DNA from: Dolomedes plantarius
Taxonomy: Eukaryota; Arthropoda; Arachnida; Araneae; Dolomedidae
NCBI GenBank assembly: GCA_907164885.2
Contig: OU015498.1
Coordinates: forward strand, 125,270,727-125,334,726
Direction: 5' to 3'
DNA length: 64,000 bases
Shown: positions 23,364 through 33,015 of the stretch, piece by piece
How the letters are laid out: each line of letters opens with the position of its first letter
How positions within the stretch are numbered: position 1 is the first letter of the stretch
Program-made: the position numbers and the translations under genes
The notes under the pieces: generated by a model
The model's input: only the letters and a program-made list of their open reading frames with translations
Database searches by the model: none
Told to the model about the DNA's origin: nothing

Positions 23364-23573
23364 TGTGGAATTATAACATGTAATAAAATAGATGATCGTA
23401 TAGTGGCATTTTTTTAAAAATTGTTAATTGGAGAAAACACATTCTGACACATGGTCTGGGAAGAAAGAACACAAACTCAATTTAAATAAATAATATTAGA
23501 GCTTAATTTCTCTTCTTATTATTTAAAATTAATTTAACTGTTAGTTACAATTTGCACAGAAAACATCATAATA

Positions 23574-24778
23574 CACTGAAGTGCCACTGAATTAGGGATA
23601 CCTACCTAGTAACGAGTTGGGCCTCCTCTGGCCTTGATAACGGCTGCTACACGACGAGGCATAGATTCAACAAGTTTCTGGAAAAGTTCCACGGGAATGG
23701 CTTGCGAAATATTGGCTAAAGCTGTCCATAATTCAGTAAGGTTCTTTGGTGCTGTGTGATGGCCTTTCACGCATTGTTCCAAAACATCCCAAAGATGCTC
23801 AATAGGATTTAAGTCTGAGCTTCTAGGTGGCCAATTCATGACAGAGAAGTCAGAGGAATGCTCATCCAACCAGCCAGTAGCCAACCGGGACTTGTGAGAG
23901 GTACAGTTGTCTTGCTGGAAAACTCCATTACCGTGCGGATAACAGAACAGCATAAACGGATGGAGGTGATCACCCAGCAACACTACATACCGAATTGCAT
24001 TGAGGGAGGTTGGTACACGCACCAAAGATCCCAAACTGTGCCACGAAAAAACCCCAGACCATGATTGAGCCACCATGCCCTTGTACAGTTCCAGCCAGGC
24101 ATGCAGGATCCATGGCTTCATGAGCCTGACGCCATATTCTCAGCACCCCGTCGGCGTTAAGTAGTCGGAATCGAGACTCATCACTCCATGCTACTCGTTT
24201 CCAGTCCTCTACACTCCAGTCTCTGTGCTCTCTTGCCCAGGCAAGACGTGCAGCCCGATGGCGAGTATAGAGCAATGGTACTATCGTAGGTCCACGGCTC
24301 CCGAAACCCATACGGTGAAGCGAGCGTTGCACAGTCCGTTTACCGACTGTACGACTGGCACCGTCATTAAACTGGGTGGTAATTTGACCTAATGTTTGGC
24401 TTCGCTGGCTACGTACAATACGTCTGAGCCGTCTCTCACCACGCACTGTCAAGGCTAATTGTCCTTTCAGTTTGCTCGATCGCTAGTTTTTTTCCACCAT
24501 CCATGTATTCTTGGTATACTCTTGACACTGTCGACCTTGAAAATCCTAGCTGTCTGACGATTTCGGAAATTGAATGGCCCATGCGTCGCGCACCTACGAT
24601 TTGTCCGCGATCGAAGGCGTCTAAATCAGGCAGTTTTCCCATACTGGCAATTCCAACGACTAATTCAGAACAACCACAGTACGCGCTATATATGCAGTTA
24701 CCACAGCGCCCTCACTTGCGCATACATGATGCGCAGCGCTACACAATTTGCATAGGCTTTGCTATCCCTAATTCAGTG
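23574..24778 (-). mobile_element. DD36E Tc1/mariner element (1205 bp)
   Basis: TA on both sides (23572-23573 and 24779-24780). Ends CACTGA...ATTAGGGATA on both sides. The left end carries 11 extra bases (CACTGAAGTGC before CACTGAATTAGGGATA), so the TIRs are offset by a short direct repeat. The transposase has 36 residues between the second Asp and the Glu, the spacing reported for the Incomer-type DD36E family. It sits about 209 bp into its host LTR. Confidence 0.85.
23606..24642 (-). pseudogene. DD36E transposase pseudogene (two frameshifts)
   Basis: A Tc1-type integrase-fold transposase in three frames. The N-terminal part starts MGKLPDLDAFDRGQI (24642 downward) with the paired helix-turn-helix DNA-binding domain (SISEIVRQLGFSRSTVSRVY). 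The second part (to about 23970) carries the second HTH and the first catalytic Asp in AWSDESRF. The third part (24121-23606) carries the second Asp in QQDNCTSH and Glu in LNPIEHLWD, ending GGPTRY. Frame changes lie near 24450-24490 and near 24060-24090. The start is the ATG that precedes a family-typical MGK opening. Length after allowing for breaks is about 345 residues, normal for Tc1. Confidence 0.85.
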
Positions 24779-25499
24779 TATTTATCTACATACATTAAGA
24801 AAGTATTCGAACATATAATATAATCTAGTTACATATATTAATTATTCTGTGCTCTCGCCTGATAAAATATATCACAAATTAATTATTACTCACCACCACC
24901 CTCATTGGAGACTGAAGATTATATCTCTTTGTCTTATTAAACTCGGTCCAAAAGCAGACCAGAAATCTCATAAACAACATGGCGAATAGGGCTAAAGAGC
25001 GGACAACCTAGAGGTATATAATAGTCGCGGCCTTTTCTTAAACTCCTCAAAAAACCGTTAAAAAATTCCAGAACCGAAAAACTCAGAGGTCAGAAAATGT
25101 TCTAGAGCAATTAACACCTTTCAGCTATCATTGGTTAAAAGATGGTTGCTGAGACGTTGCTAGGGAGAAACTATGTCCCCTTATTGACCGAGAGGGTGGC
25201 AAGTAATTCTCCCTTCTTGTGCAAATAACCTTGTGTACTATCCGTACTGTTACAGGTCACATTTAATTGCCTACGGGTGGCCAATTCCCTTCTTCCAGGA
25301 AAACCGGTACGAAAAACCACAGGAATGATTTTCAGCACATAGACTTTTAAGATTTACAAAATAAAATAAATACACTAATAAACGTGCATGGAACCGAATA
25401 TGTTGTTTCGAAATTATGAAATTAGAAAATAATATTTATTTAGAGCTAAAACAGTATAATAATCAAAATAATTATAAAAGTCGAGTTCCATGTCTCACA

Positions 25500-25952
25500 C
25501 CTGTTTTCTAATGCATTTTCCCTTTTTTTTATCTGTCGTCTCAGTTTTATTGCCCTTATTACCTTTTTGTTCCTTGTCTCTGTTATGCTCTGCTACCATC
25601 TCCTCGAATTAGTTTACTTTTTCACATCTGCTCTTCAGTTTACGCTCAATCTCCTCCTTTTGCCGTCAAATTGTTGTAAACTCTGCGACAAATAGAGAAA
25701 GAAATGTTACACCCTGGAACATTTTTCATTTAAAAAAATGCAAATAATATTTTAAAATTTAAATTATTCAGAGAAAAAATCTGGTATGGTGTGTTTTAAA
25801 CGCTCATAAATTCCTTTGGTAGTCGAAATTTATAAAATGAATCCTATTTCAACGTGCAGAAAATTTCAGACTGTCTGTAAATACTATTTTTATTGGATTA
25901 TCAGCATTTATGTAGCTGTAAATTGTAGACACTTTTTTTCCATTTGTTCACA
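25500..25952. other. outer-element residue; weak Lys/Glu-rich minus-strand patch
   Basis: The minus strand between about 25690 and 25505 can be read as a charged, coiled-coil-like stretch (KEEIERKLKSRCEK, then FEEMVAEHNRDKEQ) with at least two stops. I cannot assign it. The remainder is AT-rich. Confidence 0.3.
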
Positions 25953-25992
25953 TTGAGGTGAGCGAATCCAATAGGGTTAGTACACAGCAGTC
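25953..25992 (-). repeat. right 40-bp terminal inverted repeat
   Basis: Partner of 20606-20645; followed by TTAA at 25993-25996. Confidence 0.75.
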
Positions 25993-25996
25993 TTAA

Positions 25997-26574
25997 ATAT
26001 TTTTATGTAAATCTGTGACAGGGCAATAAATTGTATCTAAATTTATTTCTGATCAAGAAAGTGATGGAACCTTTTTCGAGAGTTATTATGGTAATATATT
26101 CCCTTGTAAAAATGCAAATTTTGATAGTACAAAGGCCGAAGATGATAATTTTAAATTGTTTAAAAATCACAGAGGAAAACTGGAAAAAAGTTCTATTCAC
26201 AAGAAACTTTCAAACGATATTCTTCACTTTTATTCCATTTGTTGTTAAATGTATAAAATAGAAGGAAAATTTTAAGCAATTGAAAACAATTTGCAAGTTA
26301 AATTAATAAATGAAAAATTATGAAAGAGACATTAACTAACGTAGTCATTAGACAAAAAATAAAAATTTTTATAACTTCAAAAATGTATAGCTGTAGTATT
26401 TATGTATTATATGTATTTTATGTACCAAAACCTATTATGTTATAAACCTATTATGCCGAACAGGCACAAAACTTACGAATTTTAAACAAGAAAAGTACAA
26501 ATAGTAAAAAATCAGAATAATAATTGTAGATAAATAAAAGAGATAGCTTTTCAAAACCGAAAAATAAATTCTAT
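25997..26574. other. no gene recognised
   Basis: Very AT-rich. Overlapping opposite ORFs at 26003-26200 and 26031-26261 have no motifs. Confidence 0.5.
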
Positions 26575-27085
26575 TAGCATTAAATTATGAAATCACATTT
26601 TACCCATTAATTTCAAATTAATGACAGGAGGAAAACATTAATGACCTAAAAATAAATTACCATGATAAGTGGAAAACGAATGCAAAGAAATAAATACTAA
26701 TTAAATAAAAAGGGCAGGGAGAAGAAAAATTTTCATTCTGGGTCAAAAAAAAATTATTTGGAATGTATTAAACAACATTTTATACATTAATGGCAATTAT
26801 TAATGGCAAATACATAAATACAAAATGAAAGTAATAATGAGGTAAAATAAGAAATAAGTTGGAATTCTAAATGGAAAATGAAAGCTAAAAGAAACGTTAA
26901 TTGGATAAAGAGACGAAAAAGAAATTTTAGGATAACAGAAAAACCAACTTTAAATTTCAGAAAATATGAAGCAGCATTTTGTACTTTTAATTGAAACTAA
27001 TTCTTATTGTATTAAAAAGAGATTGAAAATGATAATGAGCCAAAAATAAGAAAATGAAATTACTTGAAATTATCAATAGAAACAG
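26575..27085. repeat. degenerate tandem repeat, about 180-200 bp, three units
   Basis: The landmark CATTTTRYMC occurs at about 26593, 26774 and 26974, each followed by a TTAAT-rich stretch, then a purine-rich block (GATAATGAG-like, AAAATAAG). Similarity is low but the order of blocks is kept. Confidence 0.45.
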
Positions 27086-27708
27086 AGTGCATAGAAAACA
27101 CTCGGTTCGGTGGTGCCCATTGAATAAATAGGGCGATGGCAATTCCTTTCTCTCAAACGTACTCATTGGTTAGGCCTTGCTGAGGAGACCATAATCATCT
27201 AACCACCTCGTCCCCCTCCGTTAGTGCGTATCGGCCATGAAAAACCTGAAGACCAGAAGCTGCGTAGCAAAACCTGCAAACTCAGCAGGTTGATTTCCCC
27301 TGTTCGGTTTATGTTTCATATGGGCCTGCTCGCCGGACGGACAGTACAGATCTGCCCACCAAATTGGGCAACCCGGGGCCCTCTGAGGAGATCATAAAAG
27401 GGCGAAACCAATTTCCAAGACTACCTGGTACGCTGGAGATATTTATTGTTGTTGTTGTTGTTGTCATGTCTACGAATAGCGCAGAAGAAAAATTCTTAGA
27501 CAGAACCAAAAGCCTGGACAACAGCAGCAGCTAGATCAGGTTCTGAATGAAAAAAATAGGTGCCTGTGGGCTGTGTTCTTGCGGGGACAAAACAAGCTTG
27601 ATAAGGGCAGCCACAATGGCTGGACAGTGCTCTGGAGAAAGCTGGGTGTCTGGACAATGTCTGCAGTTGATAAAGAATCTTAGGTCGCGAGGGTGTATTT
27701 TTATACTC
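27086..27708. other. GC-richer unrecognised segment with (TTG)n
   Basis: Moderate GC, contains GTTGTTGTTGTTGTTGTC at about 27445-27463, the kind of short tail some LINEs and SINEs carry. No domain was found in ORFs 27309-27521, 27531-27776 (minus) or 27547-27747. Confidence 0.4.
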
Positions 27709-27712
27709 TTAA

Positions 27713-28387
27713 AACACATTGACTGCCAATCATGCGCCAGCGCGTGACATGGCGCTATCACTAAGAGGCCAATCACGCGCTCGAGCGTGATGTTGGGTGA
27801 TGTTTCAGATGCCAGTCACGGGCTGGTGCGGGAAAATCCTCCTCTGATTGTTCGTTCTCCAGTTCATTTGGCACTGCATGCAGGGTATTTCTGCTGGTAT
27901 TGGCAGGGAGCAAGGATTAGAAACTATCGATAAATAATCGTGGTTTCGAAATTGATGTTTTATTTTTTATTGAATAAATAATCTTGCGATATGAGTTGTA
28001 CAGATGATAATGCAGGGCCTTTTCTTGTAATAAATTCACTTGTAATATGTATATTTGTTTGTAATACAGATTTATGTAAAAATAATGCGTACTGTCACTA
28101 ATTTTTCTTACTTTGTTTCACTTTTTACATGCCATGCGCCAGCGCGTGATGTGGCATTAGGGGAAAAATTTGACATGTAGTGGCAATCACGCGCTGGCCT
28201 GTGATTAAAAAAATCTTTAATGAAAGGCTTAAATAATACTTTGGTATCACATAATTATCTTTTATTACTATTTTTAAATCATATTTCGTATAATAAGTAT
28301 ATTGGCATCTGGGTACAATCAACTTCCATGTCACGGCACTAACTATCAATGTAACTCTAGTGACTGGCAGTCAATGTGTCCAAGTGA
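27713..28387. mobile_element. MITE-like element with ACACATTGACTGCCA ends, near TTAA
   Basis: The left end carries ACACATTGACTGCCAATCA and the right end, inward, ACACATTGACTGCCAGTCA. TTAA lies just outside each (27709-27712 and 28388-28391), but the gap between TTAA and the repeat differs (2 versus 8 bases). Inside are several copies of the motif ATCACGCGC / GCGCGTGAT in both orientations (27737-27747, 27772-27790, 28133-28150, 28186-28196). No ORF with motifs. The piggyBac-like assignment rests on TTAA alone. Confidence 0.55.
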
Positions 28388-28410
28388 TTAATCCTTAGTC
28401 TAGATATTGT

Positions 28411-28673
28411 AGAAGCAATTGAGGCGTTCCCGTTGAAAAGAGGGTTAAGTTGCAAAATTTTCGAAAAGTATATTTTCAGTGATACAAGGGTTTTTCTCAA
28501 GGCTAATGACATGGAAAAAGGAGATAAGTGCCTGGCTAGTTAGGTTTAGTTCTGTGCTAGGCTCTTACCCCCTTTTCTACGCCATTAACCTTGGAAAAAA
28601 AAAACTTGCATCAGTGAAAAAATACTCTTCGGAAATTTTACCCTCTTTTTAACGGGAACACCTCAATTGTTCT
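28411..28673. mobile_element. foldback (long inverted repeat) element
   Basis: Two arms of about 120 bp (28411-28535 and 28551-28673) are imperfect inverted copies (CAATTGAGGYGTTCCCGTT at the outer ends) around a loop of about 15 bases. There is no coding. It would form a strong cruciform or, if transcribed, a long hairpin RNA. It abuts the LINE fragment at 28688. Confidence 0.8.
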
Positions 28674-28687
28674 GGGTCAGTTAAAGT

Positions 28688-28853
28688 CTGAAATTTGTGG
28701 TATCTTTACTGCCTGGGTGAATAATATGCGCCAGGCCACTGAGTAAACATCATCTAGTGTGATGGAGGAAGATGTCTGGGCCAAGTTCCGCTCTTCCTTG
28801 GCCAGGGAATCAGCACACACATTTCCTTCAATATTGACATGTGCGTGGTCCAT
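28688..28853 (-). pseudogene. RNase H-domain fragment of a Jockey-type LINE
   Basis: The minus strand from 28853 reads MDHAHVNIEGNVCADSLAKE and then about 35 more residues (ending QISDFN, stop). HVNIEGNVCADSLAKE matches the conserved H-x-N-x-x-G-N-x-x-A-D block of the LINE RNase H domain, where the Asp is catalytic. The catalytic half upstream is missing. Only 55 residues remain between the neighbouring AT-rich DNA and the foldback element, so it is a relic. The frame is clean across its length. Confidence 0.7.
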
Positions 28854-28860
28854 TGAAGGG

Positions 28861-30129
28861 TTCGTTTATTTTTTATTTATAAATAGAAAATTAAATCAAA
28901 ATTTAAACCTAAGGGTTAAATTTACCCTATTAAATTAACCCAATTTTCTTTATAATAGTAATTATAAAGTTAATTACTATTTATGAAATGAGAGCAAGCG
29001 AACGAAATCAGTATATAATTGTAATTTACCTCTAGACGTGCGGAGTCAAGTGTTCCGGTCTCGTCACTTGTAAGGTCAATGCTGGCCACCTATACGGTGC
29101 TTCCTTAAATGAATGGCTAGCAGTCTCGCCCTTTACTGTGAACAAATGGCATCATAGCCAATCTTCCGGGCATTTGTAATAAATAAAATATATAATTGTA
29201 TTCTTGTGGAGAGAGAAGTGTCTTATTTATGATTTTTAGGATCAGGAACAAGCTAAATTCATAGACAAACATTTAAAATGTCTTGATGAGCCAGACAACT
29301 GTGTCTTGAAAGGGAAACTTTTGTATAATTGTAAATATTGTAAATATTGTAAATATTGTATTCCCTTGGTGAATTTGTGTCTACACTAGTGATTCATCAA
29401 GTTTAATGTCACCCCTCCCCCCCCCCCCCCCATGAATATTTGGTTACGTTCAAATCGAATTCACTAAAAAAAGAAAATATTTCTAAGAGGAAAAATAAAG
29501 AACTCGTTTATTCGTTGAAAGGAACTAAAATTAAAACTACAAACACTTATACAGTCATAACTAACATTTCGTAAGGAAATTGTCAACTTAAAAATTAGAA
29601 AATTTTTTTTTTTGAAACTATTTGTTTAACGTTTTAAAGATGATCTCCAGAAAAAAAACCCACGAAAATTTTCATCTTTTTTTTTCTGTTTCAAAGCCAA
29701 AATAAAAGTCATTCAAAAGTGGGCTATTATTGGATTAAAAACCTTTTAACGTAAGAAGCATTTTCTTTGGTAAGAAATAAATAAAATATTGGGAAAAAAA
29801 CAAAACTTTCTCTACCGAGGGTTGTTCAGGGATTCAAAGCAATCTAGAAGAAAGTTTTAATCTATCAGAAATTCAGAAACGAGATACCTTTAGAGTATCT
29901 ATTTTAAACTCCTAAGAGAGAGTGATATTGATGCTAAAACATTACTCGTCACTTCTATGTAATTCATAACTTCTTGTCAGGGTTAGTGTTTCAGTTTAAA
30001 ATATTTTTATTTAATAGATTTTCTATGATACATTAATAAAAGAAGATATATTGGCGGTCAATATTGTATCTAGGTTACAGAATGCGGTCACTAGAGAACA
30101 CCCACACACACACACAATATAGAGATATA
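28861..30129. other. no gene recognised
   Basis: AT-rich. Contains a short GTAAATATT tandem (four units, about 29330-29360) and a 15-base poly-C (29417-29431). No ORF with motifs. Confidence 0.5.
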
Positions 30130-30211
30130 CAGTGAAACTTCTCTTAGGCGTCCAGTCACTGTACCGAAAAATAGTTGCTGTTTTGAGGGGAGGCAGGCTA
30201 GAGAAGTTTCA

Positions 30212-30214
<3 letters not shown>
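30130..30214. mobile_element. 85-bp pogo-type MITE
   Basis: Perfect 15-bp terminal inverted repeats CAGTGAAACTTCTCT with TA on both sides (30128-30129 and 30215-30216). The CAGT start and TA duplication fit pogo/Tigger elements. Its right TA is the first unit of a (TA)n array. Confidence 0.8.

Positions 30215-30241
<27 letters not shown>
30215..30241. repeat. (TA)n microsatellite
   Basis: About 13 TA units directly after the MITE. Confidence 0.9.
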
Positions 30242-30245
<4 letters not shown>

Positions 30246-31393
30246 TTAGCAACTGAATTTATTTGAATCTATTATGTTACTTTTTAGCTATTTGACCGTT
30301 ACTAATTTGAAAGGTATTTTGTTTAATTTTATGCTTATTTGTTGTACGTGCATGTGTTTATGTCAAATTGTATTGTACTTTCATCTTGTTTTCAAGTTGT
30401 GGTGTTTTATGGAAATGAAAGATAATCTAATATTTTTCAATTTTTATACCTGTAGATAATTATAAATTTTAAAGATTATACAATATTGTCCTCAATTTTA
30501 AGTATTATTTCTTCAGTTTTGGATATCCCGACTTTAAGTTTTCTGAATTTACATAATTTTATTATAAATATTTAAAGTTCGGAAATCATTTGGCCGCTTA
30601 TGTTATGTTACTCGTGTTTATAGAAATATTAATTTCGTTAACTTTGTTCATTCAAGAATCATGATATATTAATTTTGATTTGATTATTACGTAAAGGCAC
30701 AGACGTCTTCACTTATTAAATTAATTTTGCCTGACATATAAATACTAACAGTCTTCCTATTCTGTCCCCTAAATGTATCATGAAAGCCAGAGTAAACCAA
30801 TGGAAGAAACCAGCACCTCTTTTTGTTTTCATGTTTTCTTCGCTTTACAAAAAGCTGGGTTGTTCACCGATGTAAATATTTGTGGAATAGTTTCAGTCAT
30901 TTTAGAGTAGTGGAATTCTGACACATTCAAAATTTTGATCGCTTAAAACTAAAACCTCTTCTCAATCAATAAACTAAAAATAGTTCAATTACTATTAATT
31001 CAATATTTTATAAAACCATTATAGCATTGGTGAATATCGGTCACCTCTAAATATCATAAAATATGCAATTATTTTGTACAATATCATTAACGTCATTGCT
31101 GGGAAAAAATATAAACGAATTATTTGTAACATTGAGGTCTACGCATTGTACAAGTATTCTTGTACAAGCAGTAAAGAGTCAGTTATATTGTCGTTGGGGG
31201 CCAGAGAGAAAAAAAAAAGTAAGATTATTTCATAAAGAATCATCCGTTTTGAAAAAATCATAAACATTCATTGTTGAATCCGTTTTGATTGAATAATGTA
31301 TATGGCAGAGTGAGGTAAATCTCGATTTTCATGCAGTTGCCGACAAGTAGCGATAACGCTCTTCCTTCGCCCGCTACTGCAGTGTTTGTAAAG
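30242..31393. other. no gene recognised
   Basis: AT-rich; ORFs 30274-30459 and 31063-31263 have no motifs. Confidence 0.5.
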
Positions 31394-31684
31394 ATGGCGA
31401 CTGCGCAACAGAAATCATTTTGTGTTCTATTCTTTGCGAAGTGTTAGTCCGTAACAACTGTTCAGCGTGATTTTCGTCGACAAAACCCTGGTAGATTGAA
31501 GTTCCTAGCTCACCCCAAAGAATTAGGAGATGGTATAAGCAATTCCAAGATACGGGTTGTTTGTGTACGCATAACAGCCGTGGAAGCAGTGTATGCAGAC
31601 ATGCTCCCAAATGTTTGGGACGAATTTACCTACCGTATAGACATATGTCGTACATCCAAATGTGGGCATATTGAGCACCTTTAA
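31394..31684 (+). pseudogene. internally deleted mariner-like (DUF4817-type) transposase
   Basis: MATAQQKSFCVLFFAK then, after a TAG, SVTTVQRDFRRQNPG matches the start of the arthropod DUF4817-type helix-turn-helix region found in mariner-like transposases. A frame-shifted RRWYKQFQDTGCLC continues that domain. The sequence then jumps to VYADMLPNVWDEFTYRIDIC...GHIEHL, the usual C-terminus of these proteins. The whole catalytic core is missing, leaving under 100 codons. Downstream, AAACACCC at about 31788-31795 may be the right terminal repeat; I do not see a matching left end. Confidence 0.55.
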
Positions 31685-32285
31685 TTTGGTTTGTAAAAAA
31701 ACTTTATGATTAGTCATGTAATTTAAAATTAATTTAAAGTTTCTGTGTTCAATATTTTTCATAATATACTCATTTCAAATCGGGTGATTCTATTTGAAAC
31801 ACCCTTTATAATTGCAAGTTATGTTAAAATTGAGCCAAGAGGAAATAATAAACTATTCCTTATACGGAAAAGCATATGTTATATATGAATGAAATAATCT
31901 ATTGATCTATAAGTTTTATTTTAATTAACTTATTATTTTAAAATATATTAATAGTTTTAAAATTTATTATTTACCAAAGAAATATGTTTCTTAAGGTTAA
32001 AGTCTTTTAATACAGTTTATTACGTAATTTTGGTTTCGTTTGAAATCGGATAGCAGAACGTTAATGTGATCGATTCAGCACCAGTTTTTTTTTGTTTTTT
32101 TTCCCTGCAGAATTGTGATTCTTGCATTAAACCTCTCAAGATTGACGGATTTCAGTGCGAAGGAGTGGCCATAATCATTTAGACGATTCACTGAGATGTA
32201 GAGCCATCGGCAGGCTTGAAGTTGGTCAGTATCAAGCCGAGGTGGATTGATGGCTACAAGTAGCACCAAAAGTGGTATCCATGTT
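31685..32285. other. no gene recognised
   Basis: AT-rich, includes the possible 3' terminus of the preceding element. Nothing else recognised. Confidence 0.4.
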
Positions 32286-32289
32286 AAGC

Positions 32290-32515
32290 CATCAATTCCA
32301 AATAAGTGGTATGATCATCAAGTCCGTAGAAGAGCGACGACATCTGCAAAGGATCTTTACGTGGCATTAAATGCCCGACGGAAATGGCAGATGATGGCCA
32401 GAGCCACCTTGAGAGACTATCTCTAGACCTTGCTGCTGGGTCTGAACCAACGATTTCCCGGCAAACTATACAGACGCCTAGCAGACAAGGTCCCAGCGAC
32501 CAATGGTGTGTCGGT
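32290..32515 (+). pseudogene. Tc1-like transposase fragment, heavily frameshifted
   Basis: One frame reads RRRATTSAKDLYVALNARRK and on to MMARATLRDYL, stop. Another frame then gives GSEPTISRQTI and a third RRLADK. The order and spacing resemble the second helix-turn-helix of Tc1-type transposases, which ends in an RRL motif before the catalytic core. No TIRs were found and the core is absent, so this is a relic and the assignment is tentative. Confidence 0.4.
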
Positions 32516-32634
32516 AATGTTAAATGTTTTGAGGTAAAAAAATAATAAATATTTTAAAATAAACCAACTGCAGATGAACAAGTTTCTTAATAATAGGTAA
32601 TAGGTTTTTGTTTTAATTTCCAAAAGAAGGGACT

Positions 32635-33015
32635 AGCGGAAAACCACTTTACAGCCATTTTTACGAAAATGAGTTAGCAGTGTCATATTGTATCTTTCAA
32701 GTAGTACTAACACCACGTGCATTCATATCTGGGGAAGAACCACTTTAAAACCGTTAAAAATAGCGATACAATTTCGGTGTGCCGGGGGAAATACCACTTT
32801 ACTACAACTTTCAAATTCGTTTTTCTCAAATAGCAATTTTTACGAAAATGAGTTAGCAGTGCCAACTTGTAGCTTTTAAGGAGTACTAACACCACGTGCA
32901 TTCATATCTGGGGAATACTGTTGAAAATAGCCACTTTTAAGCAGTTAAAAATAGCGATAAAGTTTCGGTGTGCCGGAGAAAAACCACTTTACTCCAACTT
33001 TCAAATTTGTTTTTC
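32635..33015. repeat. two-unit tandem repeat, period about 179 bp
   Basis: ACGAAAATGAGTTAGCAGTG occurs at 32663 and again at 32842; CACCACGTGCATTCATATCT and TTTCGGTGTGCCGG recur in the same order. The units are roughly 85-90% alike by eye. Confidence 0.85.

Larger units (their letters stand above)
23364..25499 (+). mobile_element. second copy of the ~930-bp LTR, split by a DD36E element
   Basis: Begins TGTGGAATTATAACATG and ends TTCCATGTCTCACA. It aligns along its length with the LTR at 14836-17244, roughly 75% identical in the parts I compared (shared ACCTTGTGTACTA, GATTTTCAG, GTGCATGGAACC). Contains TATATAATAG (about 25015) and AATAAA near the end. I find no exact 5-bp duplication at its ends, so it is either older or rearranged. 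Confidence 0.7.
20606..25992. mobile_element. outer TTAA-flanked element with 40-bp TIRs, carrying nested insertions (putative)
   Basis: 20606-20645 and the reverse complement of 25953-25992 match at about 38 of 40 positions (inward GRCTGCTGTGTACTAACCCT). TTAA flanks both ends (20602-20605 and 25993-25996), as in piggyBac-like transposition. Inside lie a DD41D copy (1311 bp) and an LTR copy with its own DD36E element (2136 bp); without them about 1.9 kb remains. The leftover segments are purine-rich on the minus strand. No piggyBac transposase domain is recognisable. The alternative is two inverted copies of a small repeat that happen to face each other. Confidence 0.5.

Noticed and set aside
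22820..23417. Ser/Leu/Ile-rich plus-strand ORFs as membrane proteins
   Set aside because: They come from CT-rich low-complexity DNA and overlap each other in different frames.
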